From contig JAFGMP010000166.1 of NCBI GenBank assembly GCA_016927495.1, forward strand, positions 1-45,492: DNA of 45,492 bases, in the 5' to 3' direction. The notes below the pieces were generated by a model. It saw nothing but the letters and a program-made list of their open reading frames with translations, was not told the origin of the DNA and searched no databases. Below are positions 1-7,830 of the stretch, piece by piece. The translations under genes and the position numbers were made by a program. Numbering within the stretch: the first letter of the stretch is position 1; every line of letters begins with the position of its first letter. The DNA is from Candidatus Latescibacterota bacterium. Lineage in GTDB: Bacteria; Latescibacterota; Latescibacteria; Latescibacterales; Latescibacteraceae.

Positions 1-132
1 AAAAAGGCGGCTCAAGTTTTATCAGCGAGGTGCGGAGCATTATCACAAATAGATAATAAATTATTTCAAAACCAATTAAATGTTATTATATGTTACGCTG
101 AAGAAATAATTCAGCGAGAGGATAAGAAATAA
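1..132 (+). other. Possible 3' end of an upstream gene, frame uncertain
   Basis: All three forward frames are open at the left edge. Frame 1 stays open to a TAA at 130-132, which overlaps the ATG of the next gene as TAATG, an arrangement often seen with translational coupling. Frames 2 and 3 close at about 49-51 and 54-56 and also give protein-like tails. Without upstream sequence I cannot choose between them, so this is recorded only as a possible partial gene. Confidence 0.25.
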
Positions 133-359
133 TGCCGCCTGGCGAAATTGAAAAAATTCATCCTATTAGCGATCTTCCAATGGAAATTATTGGAATAGCC
201 CTTTTCTTTGGATTTTTTTTAGTGATGGGTTATGGAGAAATGCTTCTTGAAAAAATATTTACAAGTCTTGGTATAGAAGAAGGTAACGCAGGCTTGATTT
301 CATCAATTATAATGTGGTCAATATTTATTGTAGGCACACTTATGTTCATAATGAGTTGA
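132..359 (+). CDS. Small two-helix membrane protein, unknown function
   Basis: This 75-residue protein has two hydrophobic segments (about residues 17-36 and 54-74), separated by an acidic stretch containing GIEEGN, so it should be a small inner-membrane hairpin. A purine-rich Shine-Dalgarno-like stretch (GAGAGGA) precedes the ATG, supporting the start. I do not recognise the family and infer no function. It is the first complete gene in the window and is followed by about 110 bp before the convergent cold-shock-domain gene. The short length leaves some chance that it is not a gene, but the two helices and the ribosome-binding site argue for one. Confidence 0.55.
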   Translation: MPPGEIEKIHPISDLPMEIIGIALFFGFFLVMGYGEMLLEKIFTSLGIEEGNAGLISSIIMWSIFIVGTLMFIMS

Positions 360-468
360 TAAAATAATACAAAAGTATTATATCCTTCGTTAACTATCAT
401 TACCCTTTAATAAAGAACATGAGAAGATTTATAAACAGGGGGTATGATATAAAACAATGAAAATGTGT

Positions 469-933
469 TTAAATTTGACGTACGTTTATCGCTACAGGCC
501 CTTTGGGTGTATCGTTCACTTCATACACAACCTTACGGCCTTCTTCGAGACGGCGAAAACCCTCCATTTTAATGCTTGTGTGATGCACGTATAAATCCGG
601 ACTGCCATCATCCGGAGTAATGAAACCATACCCCTTTTGATCATAAAAGCTTTTTACCGTACCGTGATGTTTTCCTCTGGCAAAAAATAAACAGACTGTA
701 CCTATGGCGAAAAGGGTAATTATAGCGATATATTCATGCTGTTTATTCTTGAATATAGTCTCGTGATAAGCAATATGTTTTTCTCCGTAATAACCTATTC
801 TCTCTTCTATAACGGAACCTATTTTCAAGATGTCTCTAACTAGCAGGCCGACACCAATGTAACTAAAAACAGTTAAAGCATACAGCACTGTTTTTAACTG
901 ATGCCTCGATATCGGTGATTTCAGCTTTTTCAT
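469..933 (-). CDS. Membrane-anchored cold-shock-domain protein
   Basis: The protein has 154 residues. Residues 1-85 contain two hydrophobic segments (about 15-35 and 68-84), and the last 66 residues form a cold-shock domain. That domain shows the RNP1-like run KGYGFITPDDG, preceded by GTVKSFYDQ, and the RNP2-like run LYVHHTSI. Cold-shock domains bind single-stranded RNA or DNA in the cytoplasm, so this one is probably held at the inner face of the membrane. The start is supported by GGGAAGGA upstream of the ATG. Free CspA proteins are about 70 residues long; fusion of the domain to membrane helices is less usual. The binding domain is confident from motifs, but the biological role is not known. 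Confidence 0.85.
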   Translation of the reverse strand: MKKLKSPISRHQLKTVLYALTVFSYIGVGLLVRDILKIGSVIEERIGYYGEKHIAYHETIFKNKQHEYIAIITLFAIGTVCLFFARGKHHGTVKSFYDQKGYGFITPDDGSPDLYVHHTSIKMEGFRRLEEGRKVVYEVNDTPKGPVAINVRQI

Positions 934-1048
934 ATTGCATCCTTCCCGGAATTTGTTAACAAATCCAAATATACTACCTTGCCGGCTTTCGGGGTCAAGA
1001 TCAAGATTCGACTGTATGGATTTTATTCTTAGTTTGGATACACTGCCT

Positions 1049-1112
1049 GTGGGGCAACCCCCTGTGGTAGTCCTGTATTATTAATTGTCCGAACCATGAT
1101 TTTCATGATTAA
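1049..1112 (-). repeat. Intergenic repeat pair, partly decayed copy
   Basis: On the minus strand this reads AATCATGAAAATC, then ATGGTTCGGACAAT (to 1084), then after about 10 bases a weak hairpin built on GGACTACC and GGTTGCCCC (1051-1073). The same two modules occur in the same order on the plus strand at 4396-4458. Here the far terminus of the first module is missing and the hairpin has mismatches, so this looks like a decayed copy. Confidence 0.6.
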
Positions 1113-1224
1113 CAATATTAAAAAAATGGGATCTAATTAGATAAAAACCCTAATGCTTGTTGGGACTATTGATGGGGCTAAAATAATAATACTTAGTTAA
1201 AATTAAGCTAAATCCAATAAACAA

Positions 1225-1302
1225 TGGTGGGCGATGCTGGATTCGAACCAGCGACATCCTCCTTGTAAGGGAGGCACTCTGAACCAGCTGAGCTAATCGC
1301 CC
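1225..1302 (-). tRNA. tRNA-Val (anticodon UAC)
   Basis: Read on the minus strand, the sequence folds into a full cloverleaf. The acceptor stem pairs GGGCGAT with ATCGCCC and the D stem pairs GCTC with GAGT. The anticodon stem pairs CCTCC with GGAGG around the loop CTTACAA, so the anticodon is TAC (valine). The T stem pairs GCTGG with CCAGC around TTCGAAT. The CCA end is encoded (1225-1227). The gene lies just downstream of the 92-residue membrane-protein gene in the same orientation, with 21 bases between them. Confidence 0.97.
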
Positions 1303-1323
1303 ACATCATGTATTATATGTTGA

Positions 1324-1602
1324 TTATTTATTTGCCTGTTTTTTGGAAAGAGGTTCCTGTTTATTATCACCGGTTTCTTTTTGTTTTTCCTCTTCTTTTT
1401 TGCCAACTCCGGCAAGAAGTGCAATCGGCATGGCAACGAGATACCCGATTACCAGAATAATCGGTCCCAGGGTTAACGATGTTACACTGTTTGCGTCGCC
1501 GATAGAAAGAAAAATATAGCCGAGTATAATGACGCCGACAGCGCCATAATATAATTTCAGGTTTTTTTGCAGATCGATTTCTTTTGTGCTTTTTTTCGGC
1601 AT
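1324..1602 (-). CDS. Small two-helix membrane protein, DUF3098-like
   Basis: The frame is open to a more distant ATG, but the chosen start (Met followed by PKKSTKE) has a good AGAGGA ribosome-binding site and gives 92 residues. The layout is a short basic N-terminus, two transmembrane helices (about residues 18-37 and 42-63) and a charged, lysine/glutamate-rich tail. Length, topology and the LGPIILVIGYLV second helix resemble the DUF3098 family of small Bacteroidota membrane proteins, whose function is unknown. The resemblance is by eye only. A promoter-like TTGACT-N17-TATTTT lies just upstream of the chosen start and inside the longer frame, which also argues for the shorter protein. Confidence 0.7.
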   Translation of the reverse strand: MPKKSTKEIDLQKNLKLYYGAVGVIILGYIFLSIGDANSVTSLTLGPIILVIGYLVAMPIALLAGVGKKEEEKQKETGDNKQEPLSKKQANK

Positions 1603-1629
1603 ATATCCGTTTCCTCTTCTGAGCATATT

Positions 1630-1658
1630 AAAATAGTACATATAGGATGTGTAGTCAA
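1630..1658 (-). promoter_or_regulatory. Sigma-70-type promoter candidate for the 92-residue protein
   Basis: The minus strand shows TTGACT (1658-1653), a 17-base spacer and TATTTT (1635-1630). The -10 element ends 28 bases before the predicted start codon. Spacing is ideal and the -35 is one base off consensus. No experimental evidence. Confidence 0.5.
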
Positions 1659-1874
1659 GAAAATATTGGTTTAAGTCACTTGACAATGAGCTGCAGATAC
1701 GTTATTTTTTGAATTACCTTCGATAATCGTTTCATTATTGTATATTTTAATTAATATCAATAAGTTGAAGTAATCCGAATTATAATTTGGTTTTTTTTAT
1801 TTATACATATGTTTTCTTTGAATTTCCTGAATATATGAAAAATAATATAAGTTGTAATACTGAGGAGGACAAAG

Positions 1875-2813
1875 ATGTTTTATAAACCTGAGGGAATAGC
1901 TCCGGCAATGCTCACATCATTCGATGAAAATGGGAAAGTTAATGAAGAGGTGATGGGTGATATTGTCGATTTTTGTATCGACAGTGGCTGTAAAATGCTT
2001 TTTACGGTGTCAAGTGTGGGTGAATTCGTACACCTTGAAATTGATGAAACCTGTCATCTTATGGATGTTGTGAAAAAAGCCGCCAGAGGACGGGTTCCTG
2101 TTCTTGCCGGTGTTACAGCAAGCCATTTTGAAAAATCTATCGAGCTTGCCAAATATGCCCGTGAAATCGGCATGAATGCAATCGTCTGCTCGCCACCGTA
2201 CTACTATACCGTTAACCAGGACATTATCGAACGTCATTATGAATTGCTTGCAGAAGCTGTGCCGGATATGTCGATCGTCATGTATAATATCCCTCTCTTT
2301 TCAACTCCGCTTTCGTATGATCTTGTTAAACGCGTTTCGATGATTCCGAATGTGGTGGCAATGAAAGATTCATCGGGAAGCCTCGTTGATCTTATTCACT
2401 TTATGGATAAAACACGTCTTGTCGGATCGGACATTAATGTTCTTGCAGGACGTGAGGAAATCATATTCCCGGCGACAATGATCGGCGGCAAGGGTGCAAT
2501 GGTGGGAACTGCCACTATTTTCCCCGAAATACATGTAAAAATCTATAATGCAACGCTGGCAGGCGATTACGAAACTGCCCGTAATCTTCAGTTCGCAGTT
2601 TGTCTCGCTATCCGTACCATGTTCAGTGTGCCGTTCCCGCTCGGTTTTAAAGCCGCAATGGAAGTTCGCGGTTTCAATATGGGGCCTCAGAAAGTGGCGC
2701 TCAGTGAGGTTGACAAAGCCCGTGCGCAGGGGTGTAAAGAACGTCTTTACTCGATTCTCTCCGAACTGTGCGAATATGCTGACATACCACTTATCAGGGG
2801 AAGAGGAATATAG
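1875..2813 (+). CDS. DapA/NanA-family aldolase or lyase
   Basis: This is a class I aldolase of the dihydrodipicolinate synthase/N-acetylneuraminate lyase superfamily, a cytoplasmic TIM barrel of 312 residues, close to the family norm. The Schiff-base lysine is Lys164 (VAMKDSSG) and the general-acid tyrosine is Tyr137 (MYNIP). The substrate-carboxylate loop, usually GTTGE or GSTGE, reads SSVGE (residues 46-50), with Val in place of the second Thr of true DapA. That makes lysine biosynthesis less likely than cleavage of a 2-keto sugar acid or a similar compound, but the substrate is unknown. The start is strongly supported by GAGGAGG. The gene stands alone between an AT-rich leader and a strong terminator, so no pathway neighbour helps. 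Confidence 0.88.
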   Translation: MFYKPEGIAPAMLTSFDENGKVNEEVMGDIVDFCIDSGCKMLFTVSSVGEFVHLEIDETCHLMDVVKKAARGRVPVLAGVTASHFEKSIELAKYAREIGMNAIVCSPPYYYTVNQDIIERHYELLAEAVPDMSIVMYNIPLFSTPLSYDLVKRVSMIPNVVAMKDSSGSLVDLIHFMDKTRLVGSDINVLAGREEIIFPATMIGGKGAMVGTATIFPEIHVKIYNATLAGDYETARNLQFAVCLAIRTMFSVPFPLGFKAAMEVRGFNMGPQKVALSEVDKARAQGCKERLYSILSELCEYADIPLIRGRGI

Positions 2814-2846
2814 ATTTCACATTCTTGTTGTTACTTTGCGAATACA

Positions 2847-2881
2847 AAGAACCCGGAAAATAATTTCCGGGTTCTTATTTT
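2847..2881 (+). terminator. Rho-independent terminator of the lyase gene
   Basis: A perfect 13-bp stem (2847-2859 with 2864-2876, core GAACCCGGAAA/TTTCCGGGTTC) closes a four-base loop and is followed by ATTTTTCC. It lies 33 bases after the lyase stop codon. Confidence 0.93.
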
Positions 2882-2960
2882 TCCTCTTGACATTACGCAT
2901 ATGTATAATAAATTATAATATATGGCAGGATTATACGAACTCATAAAGGGAGCATATGTG

Positions 2961-4280
2961 ATGAAAAATACCTGCCTGCGTTCTACGTTATTACTATCCC
3001 TGGGAATTACCGCACTTCTCGCTGCACTGCTGCTAACGATACCTATGATTTCACAGAAAACCAAACAGTCATTGGTTGATTCGTCTATAATTACTGCTGC
3101 CAAACAGGGCGATATTATAATAAAAAACGGTCGTGGCACAATAACCTATGAATTTACACCGGTCAATGCCGACTGCGGGCAGATGCAGGAATATTTGTTC
3201 GGTTTCAATAAACCGAAATTATCATTAAAAGATATTTTGAGATTTAAATTTATAAGAAATACTTCCAGGAAGAAACCTAAAACTATGTTTGCTCATATTA
3301 CAAAAGCCCTCATAAATTATGCTTTTGAAGGGCAAAAAAAACGAATTGACTCGTGTTCTATATTCGATGACCGTCATCTTTTTTTGGAGAAACGTGCATA
3401 TAATGGTTCAACGACTACCGTAATGTATAAGTATAAATCGAAGTCTAATACTACTCCACGGCGAATTTCGGGAGAACAATTTTCCGGAAATGAGTATTTT
3501 GATCCGAGATTTTATGGCTGGTATATAGCTGGTCAGCCGGTTTCGGAGTTTTTGCAATCACATACGACAAACTATGCCGGCGAAGAAATTATTAATGGCT
3601 TTGACTGCATAAAATTTGATGGATTACTTGGTAATGAAAAAAAATCCTGTACTGTCTGGCTGGCAAAGGAACTTTACTACCGACCGGTTTGTGTTGAAAT
3701 TGAAGAGGATCAAAAAATACATGATAAGCCGCTGATTTCGGTAATACATACCGATTATAAGAAGTATGAAAAGAATGTTTTTTTTCCGCTTCAAATAGTT
3801 AGAGAAACATGTATTGTCAATAAAAAGACCGGGGAACGTGATCTTTTTATACGTGAAACCATTATTATTCACGATGATTTCACTTTGAACGCTGATATAC
3901 CTGTGGCATTATTCGATATTACCGGTGAAGAACCATTTGAAGTGCCGGAATCATTTTTAAATTATGACTACGATGACAAAAAGATACTCCCTGATCCCGA
4001 TATAATCAATACACCGGAGCGTATCGGCAAAATAAACAATACTAAGGTAGTATCGATAAATATTGGGAATGACAGAGATGATATTAAAATCGGTCGACAA
4101 TTTATGTCATATTCATACATATCCCCTTATAATCATAGTGGATTAGATATTTTTGTCCCTGATTCATACAGAAAGAATATAAATTATCCGGGAGGCCGAT
4201 TGTTTTATTCGGATGATGTTTTAAAACATCAATCCGTAAAATTCAGTCAAAGATTTGTAGTGGGTGGACGGATACACTAA
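2961..4280 (+). CDS. Exported or membrane-anchored protein, unknown function (LolA-like by eye)
   Basis: The frame opens at 2922, but Met14 has the better ribosome-binding site (AAAGGGA) and begins a normal leader: MKNTCLR followed by a hydrophobic stretch (about residues 9-30), giving 439 residues. After this signal peptide or anchor the protein is mostly beta-strand-like. The middle, with EEIINGFDCIKFDG, CTVWLAKELYYRPVC and a later FFPLQIVRE, resembles the arrangement in periplasmic LolA/LolB-fold proteins, where a protein half-barrel carries a lipid. That is a pattern-based guess and no family is firmly recognised. TTGACA and TATAAT-like hexamers lie just upstream, but none of the pairs has a good spacing. 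The gene follows a terminator and precedes about 1 kb of intergenic DNA, so it is probably monocistronic. Confidence 0.75.
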   Translation: MKNTCLRSTLLLSLGITALLAALLLTIPMISQKTKQSLVDSSIITAAKQGDIIIKNGRGTITYEFTPVNADCGQMQEYLFGFNKPKLSLKDILRFKFIRNTSRKKPKTMFAHITKALINYAFEGQKKRIDSCSIFDDRHLFLEKRAYNGSTTTVMYKYKSKSNTTPRRISGEQFSGNEYFDPRFYGWYIAGQPVSEFLQSHTTNYAGEEIINGFDCIKFDGLLGNEKKSCTVWLAKELYYRPVCVEIEEDQKIHDKPLISVIHTDYKKYEKNVFFPLQIVRETCIVNKKTGERDLFIRETIIIHDDFTLNADIPVALFDITGEEPFEVPESFLNYDYDDKKILPDPDIINTPERIGKINNTKVVSINIGNDRDDIKIGRQFMSYSYISPYNHSGLDIFVPDSYRKNINYPGGRLFYSDDVLKHQSVKFSQRFVVGGRIH

Positions 4281-4290
4281 ATTATTAAAA

Positions 4291-4429
4291 TGTCTGAACC
4301 GCAGATATCCATGATGAAATGATGACCGTGATTTTTAAACCGCTTCAATGTGACACGTCCGTTTTAATATGAATATATTCGTTTTTTAATCCTATAATCA
4401 TGAAAATCTTGTGAATCATGGTTCAGACA
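4291..4429 (+). repeat. 139-bp intergenic element with inverted termini
   Basis: The left end TGTCTGAACC (4291-4300) is the exact reverse complement of the right end GGTTCAGACA (4420-4429). The interior has internal near-repeats such as CATGATGAAATGATG and AATCATGAAAATC. There is no transposase and no open frame that looks coding. The right end matches the repeat at 1084-1112. Elements with ATTGTCTGAACC termini are, from general familiarity, common in many environmental genomes; I cannot cite a named family. Confidence 0.7.
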
Positions 4430-4437
4430 ATAATCCT

Positions 4438-4458
4438 GGGCAGACCACGGGTCTGCCC
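4438..4458 (+). repeat. GGGCAGACC hairpin repeat
   Basis: A perfect 9-bp inverted repeat (GGGCAGACC, loop ACG, GGTCTGCCC) is followed by CCTACAG. It lies 8 bases beyond the inverted end of the preceding 139-bp element. The CCCCTACAG flank also occurs beside the GCGGTTCGCGAACCGC palindrome at 30441-30456, so both may belong to one class of GTAGGGGC-type intergenic palindromes. Confidence 0.7.
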
Positions 4459-4462
4459 CTAC

Positions 4463-5317
4463 AGATGCCTTGTACCTTATCTCTTGTCTCTTGTACCTGT
4501 CTTTTTCTCCTTCTGCCATTGTGCCTCTGTGCTTTTTACCTCGTCTTTTTAATCATCTTCGGGTCAAAATGTTTTTTTTATTCACTTGTTTTCTGAAAAA
4601 ATCAGAGTCACCATAATCAGATTAACCTTGTGTTTGTCCTTATATTTACGTAATATTAGGCGAAAAGGGGAGTCATCACAAATCTGCCAACGAAAAGGGC
4701 TCTGTTTAATGCGGAATGATAGACCCGTAAAACAGTCGAGCGTTTTTTCACTGATTTCTACAATTAATATAGCAGCGTCTTTTTTTATTTTTTTCGAGTC
4801 CTGTAAGGTTTATCGATATATACCTGACTACTACCTGAATTTCCTTATTCTTATGTTCACTATTTTCCATTCCATAACATCTGATTTACTCAAAATACAG
4901 GTTATTTCCTTAGTGATGCTGATAGCTGATAAATTTGCTGATTATACATATAATAATATAACCAAAGTCGGCGATATGCCTGTTAATTGTGTTTTGGTCT
5001 GACATATTGCCGATCTTTCGGTGATTGACATTGAACGATATATTGATGTAATTGTATAAAATACAAATATTTACGCCGATATATGATAAGTGGCATATAT
5101 ATTGCGGTTTTTAATAATAAATTTCAAGTTTATCAGGTGATATTATTTTCTAATTGAATAAACATGCTGAATAATAAATTATTGTAACTGTTCAATATTA
5201 TTTTCGAAATGTATATATTAAATAACGAATAAATGTAATGCTGATCACAGATAATAAAAACCAAAAGCATTAATAATTGAAATAATAGTTACATGCTTTC
5301 CTGCGCGGGGGAAAAAT
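4463..5317. other. Long AT-rich intergenic region without a convincing gene
   Basis: Two frames are open (4411-4596 and 4586-5002), but their translations are rich in Leu/Phe/Ile/Ser/Cys with no domain, no clear ribosome-binding site and a skewed composition expected of AT-rich DNA. The segment 4460-4550 is pyrimidine-rich, with stuttering TGTACCT, CTCTTGT and TGTGCCTCTGTGC motifs typical of decayed repeats. From 5003 to 5317 the sequence is strongly AT-rich and probably holds the leader of the next gene. I see no structured RNA. Confidence 0.5.
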
Positions 5318-6394
5318 ATGAAAAATATGTTATATACAATTTCACTGTTAATAATAACTTGTTATTTCGTCGTCAGTTCATTGATGGTCGAAGCGCGAGA
5401 CAATGATTCGGATGATATGGCAAAAAGGTATCCCCCGGATCGTTATCTGGTGCGTCCCGGCGGAGGCAGTTCCCCGGAAAATGCTTCGGAGGCTGCACGG
5501 CTTGAGATAGCGAAATATTTCGAATCGAAAATCTCCGGTGAGTCGATTGTAAAGGAATGGGCCGAAAGCCATACCGTTAAAGGAAAGACAACCCAAAAGC
5601 ATGCTACCGAACTGTCGAATATTATTTCTGTCAGCGCTAACCGTGAAATACCCGGCATAGAGATAACCGGAACTCAGCAGGATAAAAAAACGGGAGAATA
5701 CACTACATGGGCGGTTCTGGAAAAGAATGCATATATCTCGGTACTCAAAGACAGAATCTCCAAACGTGACAGTGAAACAGATCAATACCTGGCTGGTACC
5801 GGAACAAATGACATGCAGAAACTCAGGAACCTGAACAGGGCTCTTCAGAATTTGATCGAACGCGAAAAAGACCGTCGCGATCTGACGCTGCTTGATCCGG
5901 ACAGTATGGTTGAATCAAGAAACAATATTTTACAGGATGTTCTGAACAATATCGATAATCTTGTCTCGGATTCGTTCGATGTGGGGCTTGTATTCGAAGG
6001 CGATGTCGACAGCAAAGTTCGCACCGGAATAACTCAGGGAATTGTGGACGCCGGTATCAGGATTAAAGAGTTCAGGGAATTTTCCGCAGCCTGCAAAACT
6101 GGTAATGATCTGATTATGTCGGTAAAACACGATGTGAATGAATATACACGGAATCAAAAAATGGGACAAAAAGACTATGAATTTTTTTATTGTTCCTGGG
6201 TACTCTCTGTCAGTGTTTATGATCCTGAAACTACGGAAGTTATCGATACGTTTGTGCAAAAAAATGACATAAAGAATGTGGGTGGCGGTCAGGCCAAAAC
6301 GCAGGATGATATGGTCAGAAACATTCTGCAGAATCAGGTCCCGGGAGTTACGGCATGGGTATATAAACTCATATTCAGTCCGCCGGAAAATTAG
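5318..6394 (+). CDS. Exported LPP20-like protein
   Basis: The 358-residue protein starts with a signal peptide (hydrophobic residues about 5-23, ending near VEARD). Residues about 40-150 match the LPP20 pattern: RYPPDRYLVRPGGG, a helix with SEAARLEIAKYF, a strand-rich part ending in IPGIEITGT, and YTTWAVLEKNAY. LPP20-domain proteins are envelope proteins, and FlgP and the N-domain of FlgT in polar-flagellum basal disks are relatives. The C-terminal half (about 195-358), with FDVGLVFEGDV and a WVLSVSVYDPET strand, looks like a separate alpha/beta domain that I do not recognise. GCGGGGGAAAAAT lies before the ATG. It heads the envelope block and shares its domain type with the lipoprotein at 19564-20109. 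Confidence 0.75.
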   Translation: MKNMLYTISLLIITCYFVVSSLMVEARDNDSDDMAKRYPPDRYLVRPGGGSSPENASEAARLEIAKYFESKISGESIVKEWAESHTVKGKTTQKHATELSNIISVSANREIPGIEITGTQQDKKTGEYTTWAVLEKNAYISVLKDRISKRDSETDQYLAGTGTNDMQKLRNLNRALQNLIEREKDRRDLTLLDPDSMVESRNNILQDVLNNIDNLVSDSFDVGLVFEGDVDSKVRTGITQGIVDAGIRIKEFREFSAACKTGNDLIMSVKHDVNEYTRNQKMGQKDYEFFYCSWVLSVSVYDPETTEVIDTFVQKNDIKNVGGGQAKTQDDMVRNILQNQVPGVTAWVYKLIFSPPEN

Positions 6395-6526
6395 TATTGT
6401 GATAAGGTATCGTATCGTTTCAGCCGGGAAAATATTTTCTACATATAAGTTACTTTTTTTAGTCCTTTCTTCGATCATGGTATAATGTGTATGATCCACA
6501 GTTATGGATTTGCGAGGTGGGAAATT

Positions 6527-7774
6527 ATGAGAGGTATAAAGAAATCATTTCGAACAATTCCGATGAAAGCTCTCGGATTCATTCTTGTTATTCTGGTATT
6601 TGTCGCAGCGGCAAAAACGGTCAAAGTTAACAAGGAAACACCCGGCCGTGAGGGACCGGGATCCTATTATGAATTAAAGGTACTAATTCCAGCAGGAACA
6701 AAGCTCGAGGTTGTGGAACAGAAAAAGCACTGGTATAAAGTCAAATACAATAAAATACAGGTTTGGATTTCAGAAAATGCACTTATCCAGCAAACCGGCA
6801 GGGCTGAAGATCCGTTTGCCACAATGGCGCTTGGGACTGCACAGGCCGAAGCCTCATCCGCCACAATTGCTGCTGCCATTAAAGGATTCTGGACCCGGTA
6901 TTCAAGAACTAATAAAGCTAATCTCGCGGAGCTTCCGGTAGATGGCTATGATATTCCCCCTGCAAATTTTGAAGCATTTGCAGAAAAAAGAGCTAATGCG
7001 GTTTCACAGGATGAACTTCTCAAAAAATATAAACTATCCGACAAATACAGCGATCCCAAAATACCCTATGTCAAGGAACAACAGTCCGGATATTCCATTG
7101 CATCATCCGTCGCGGAAGGCACATTACTTGAAAATATGGAATTGCTTACCTATATCCATTCTGTCGGATGGTACCTCGCTGAAACAACAGAACGTCCCGA
7201 CATTAAATATATCTTTTATATCCTCGATACCGACAGAGTCAATGCGATTTCCTGCCCCGGAGGTTATATCGTACTCACACGGGGTTTGCTGAAGCTTCTC
7301 GATAATGAAGCCGAACTGGCGGCTCTGTTAGCGCATGAAATGTCTCATGTCATTGCCGGGCACGGAATGAGGGAAGTATATCAGGATGAAGCAAGAATTA
7401 CGGCAGACAATGCGTTTTCATCCCTAAGCAAAGCGACTGGCGGTAGTTCGGAAATGGAGGAGGAACTTATCGCCATAACGAACCGTGCGGCAGCAATAGC
7501 CCGCAGTCCGAAACTGGATGAATATGAGTTCGAGGCAGATAAATTGGCTCTTCGTTATATGGCAAGATGCGGTTATGATCTCAACGGGTTGATCGGACTT
7601 CTCAATAAACTGAAAACCGAACATGACCGTAATGTCGATATGTTTGATCTTAATTACCGTAACCACCCCGATATTAAAAAGCGTTTACAGTTATCGGAAA
7701 AAGAAATATCACAATATAATAATTATTCGGGCAATACTTATACCGACAGTTATAGAGAAAATATGGTATTCTGA
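6527..7774 (+). CDS. Secreted M48 metalloprotease with SH3b domain
   Basis: The frame opens at 6485, but Met15 is preceded by GAGGTGGGA and begins a classical leader (MRGIKKSFRT, then a hydrophobic stretch), so 415 residues are annotated. Residues about 30-90 form a bacterial SH3 domain (PAGTKLEVVEQ, HWYKVKY, VWISENAL) of the kind that binds cell-wall or peptide ligands. The C-terminal half is a peptidase M48 domain: zinc motif HEMSH (His270, Glu271, His274) and third ligand Glu334 in EYEFEAD. Proteins of this type (BepA, YcaL, Oma1 relatives) are zinc proteases, in bacteria often involved in envelope-protein quality control. The presence of all zinc ligands predicts activity. The gene is 57 bases from the cyclase gene, suggesting cotranscription. 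Confidence 0.92.
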   Translation: MRGIKKSFRTIPMKALGFILVILVFVAAAKTVKVNKETPGREGPGSYYELKVLIPAGTKLEVVEQKKHWYKVKYNKIQVWISENALIQQTGRAEDPFATMALGTAQAEASSATIAAAIKGFWTRYSRTNKANLAELPVDGYDIPPANFEAFAEKRANAVSQDELLKKYKLSDKYSDPKIPYVKEQQSGYSIASSVAEGTLLENMELLTYIHSVGWYLAETTERPDIKYIFYILDTDRVNAISCPGGYIVLTRGLLKLLDNEAELAALLAHEMSHVIAGHGMREVYQDEARITADNAFSSLSKATGGSSEMEEELIAITNRAAAIARSPKLDEYEFEADKLALRYMARCGYDLNGLIGLLNKLKTEHDRNVDMFDLNYRNHPDIKKRLQLSEKEISQYNNYSGNTYTDSYRENMVF

Positions 7775-7830
7775 CAACGAATTCACTTTTTTTTTTATTT
7801 AACGAACATTTTTGGGAAGAATAGCGATTT

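Noticed and set aside
1680..1870. Possible riboswitch or attenuator upstream of the DapA-family gene
   Set aside because: The region is AT-rich with no stable paired elements visible by eye, apart from the ribosome-binding site itself.
1875..2813. Annotation as dapA (4-hydroxy-tetrahydrodipicolinate synthase)
   Set aside because: The carboxylate-binding loop is SSVGE rather than GTTGE and no lysine-pathway neighbour is present, so only the superfamily is claimed.
4411..4596. 61-codon open frame with a hydrophobic translation
   Set aside because: It starts inside the inverted-repeat element, crosses the GGGCAGACC hairpin and runs through a pyrimidine-rich stretch, so the hydrophobic residues come from base composition.
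4586..5002. 138-codon open frame in the 1-kb intergenic region
   Set aside because: No domain, no clear ribosome-binding site, amino-acid mix dominated by Leu, Ile, Ser, Phe and Cys as expected from AT-rich noncoding DNA, and its upstream neighbour is decayed repeat sequence.
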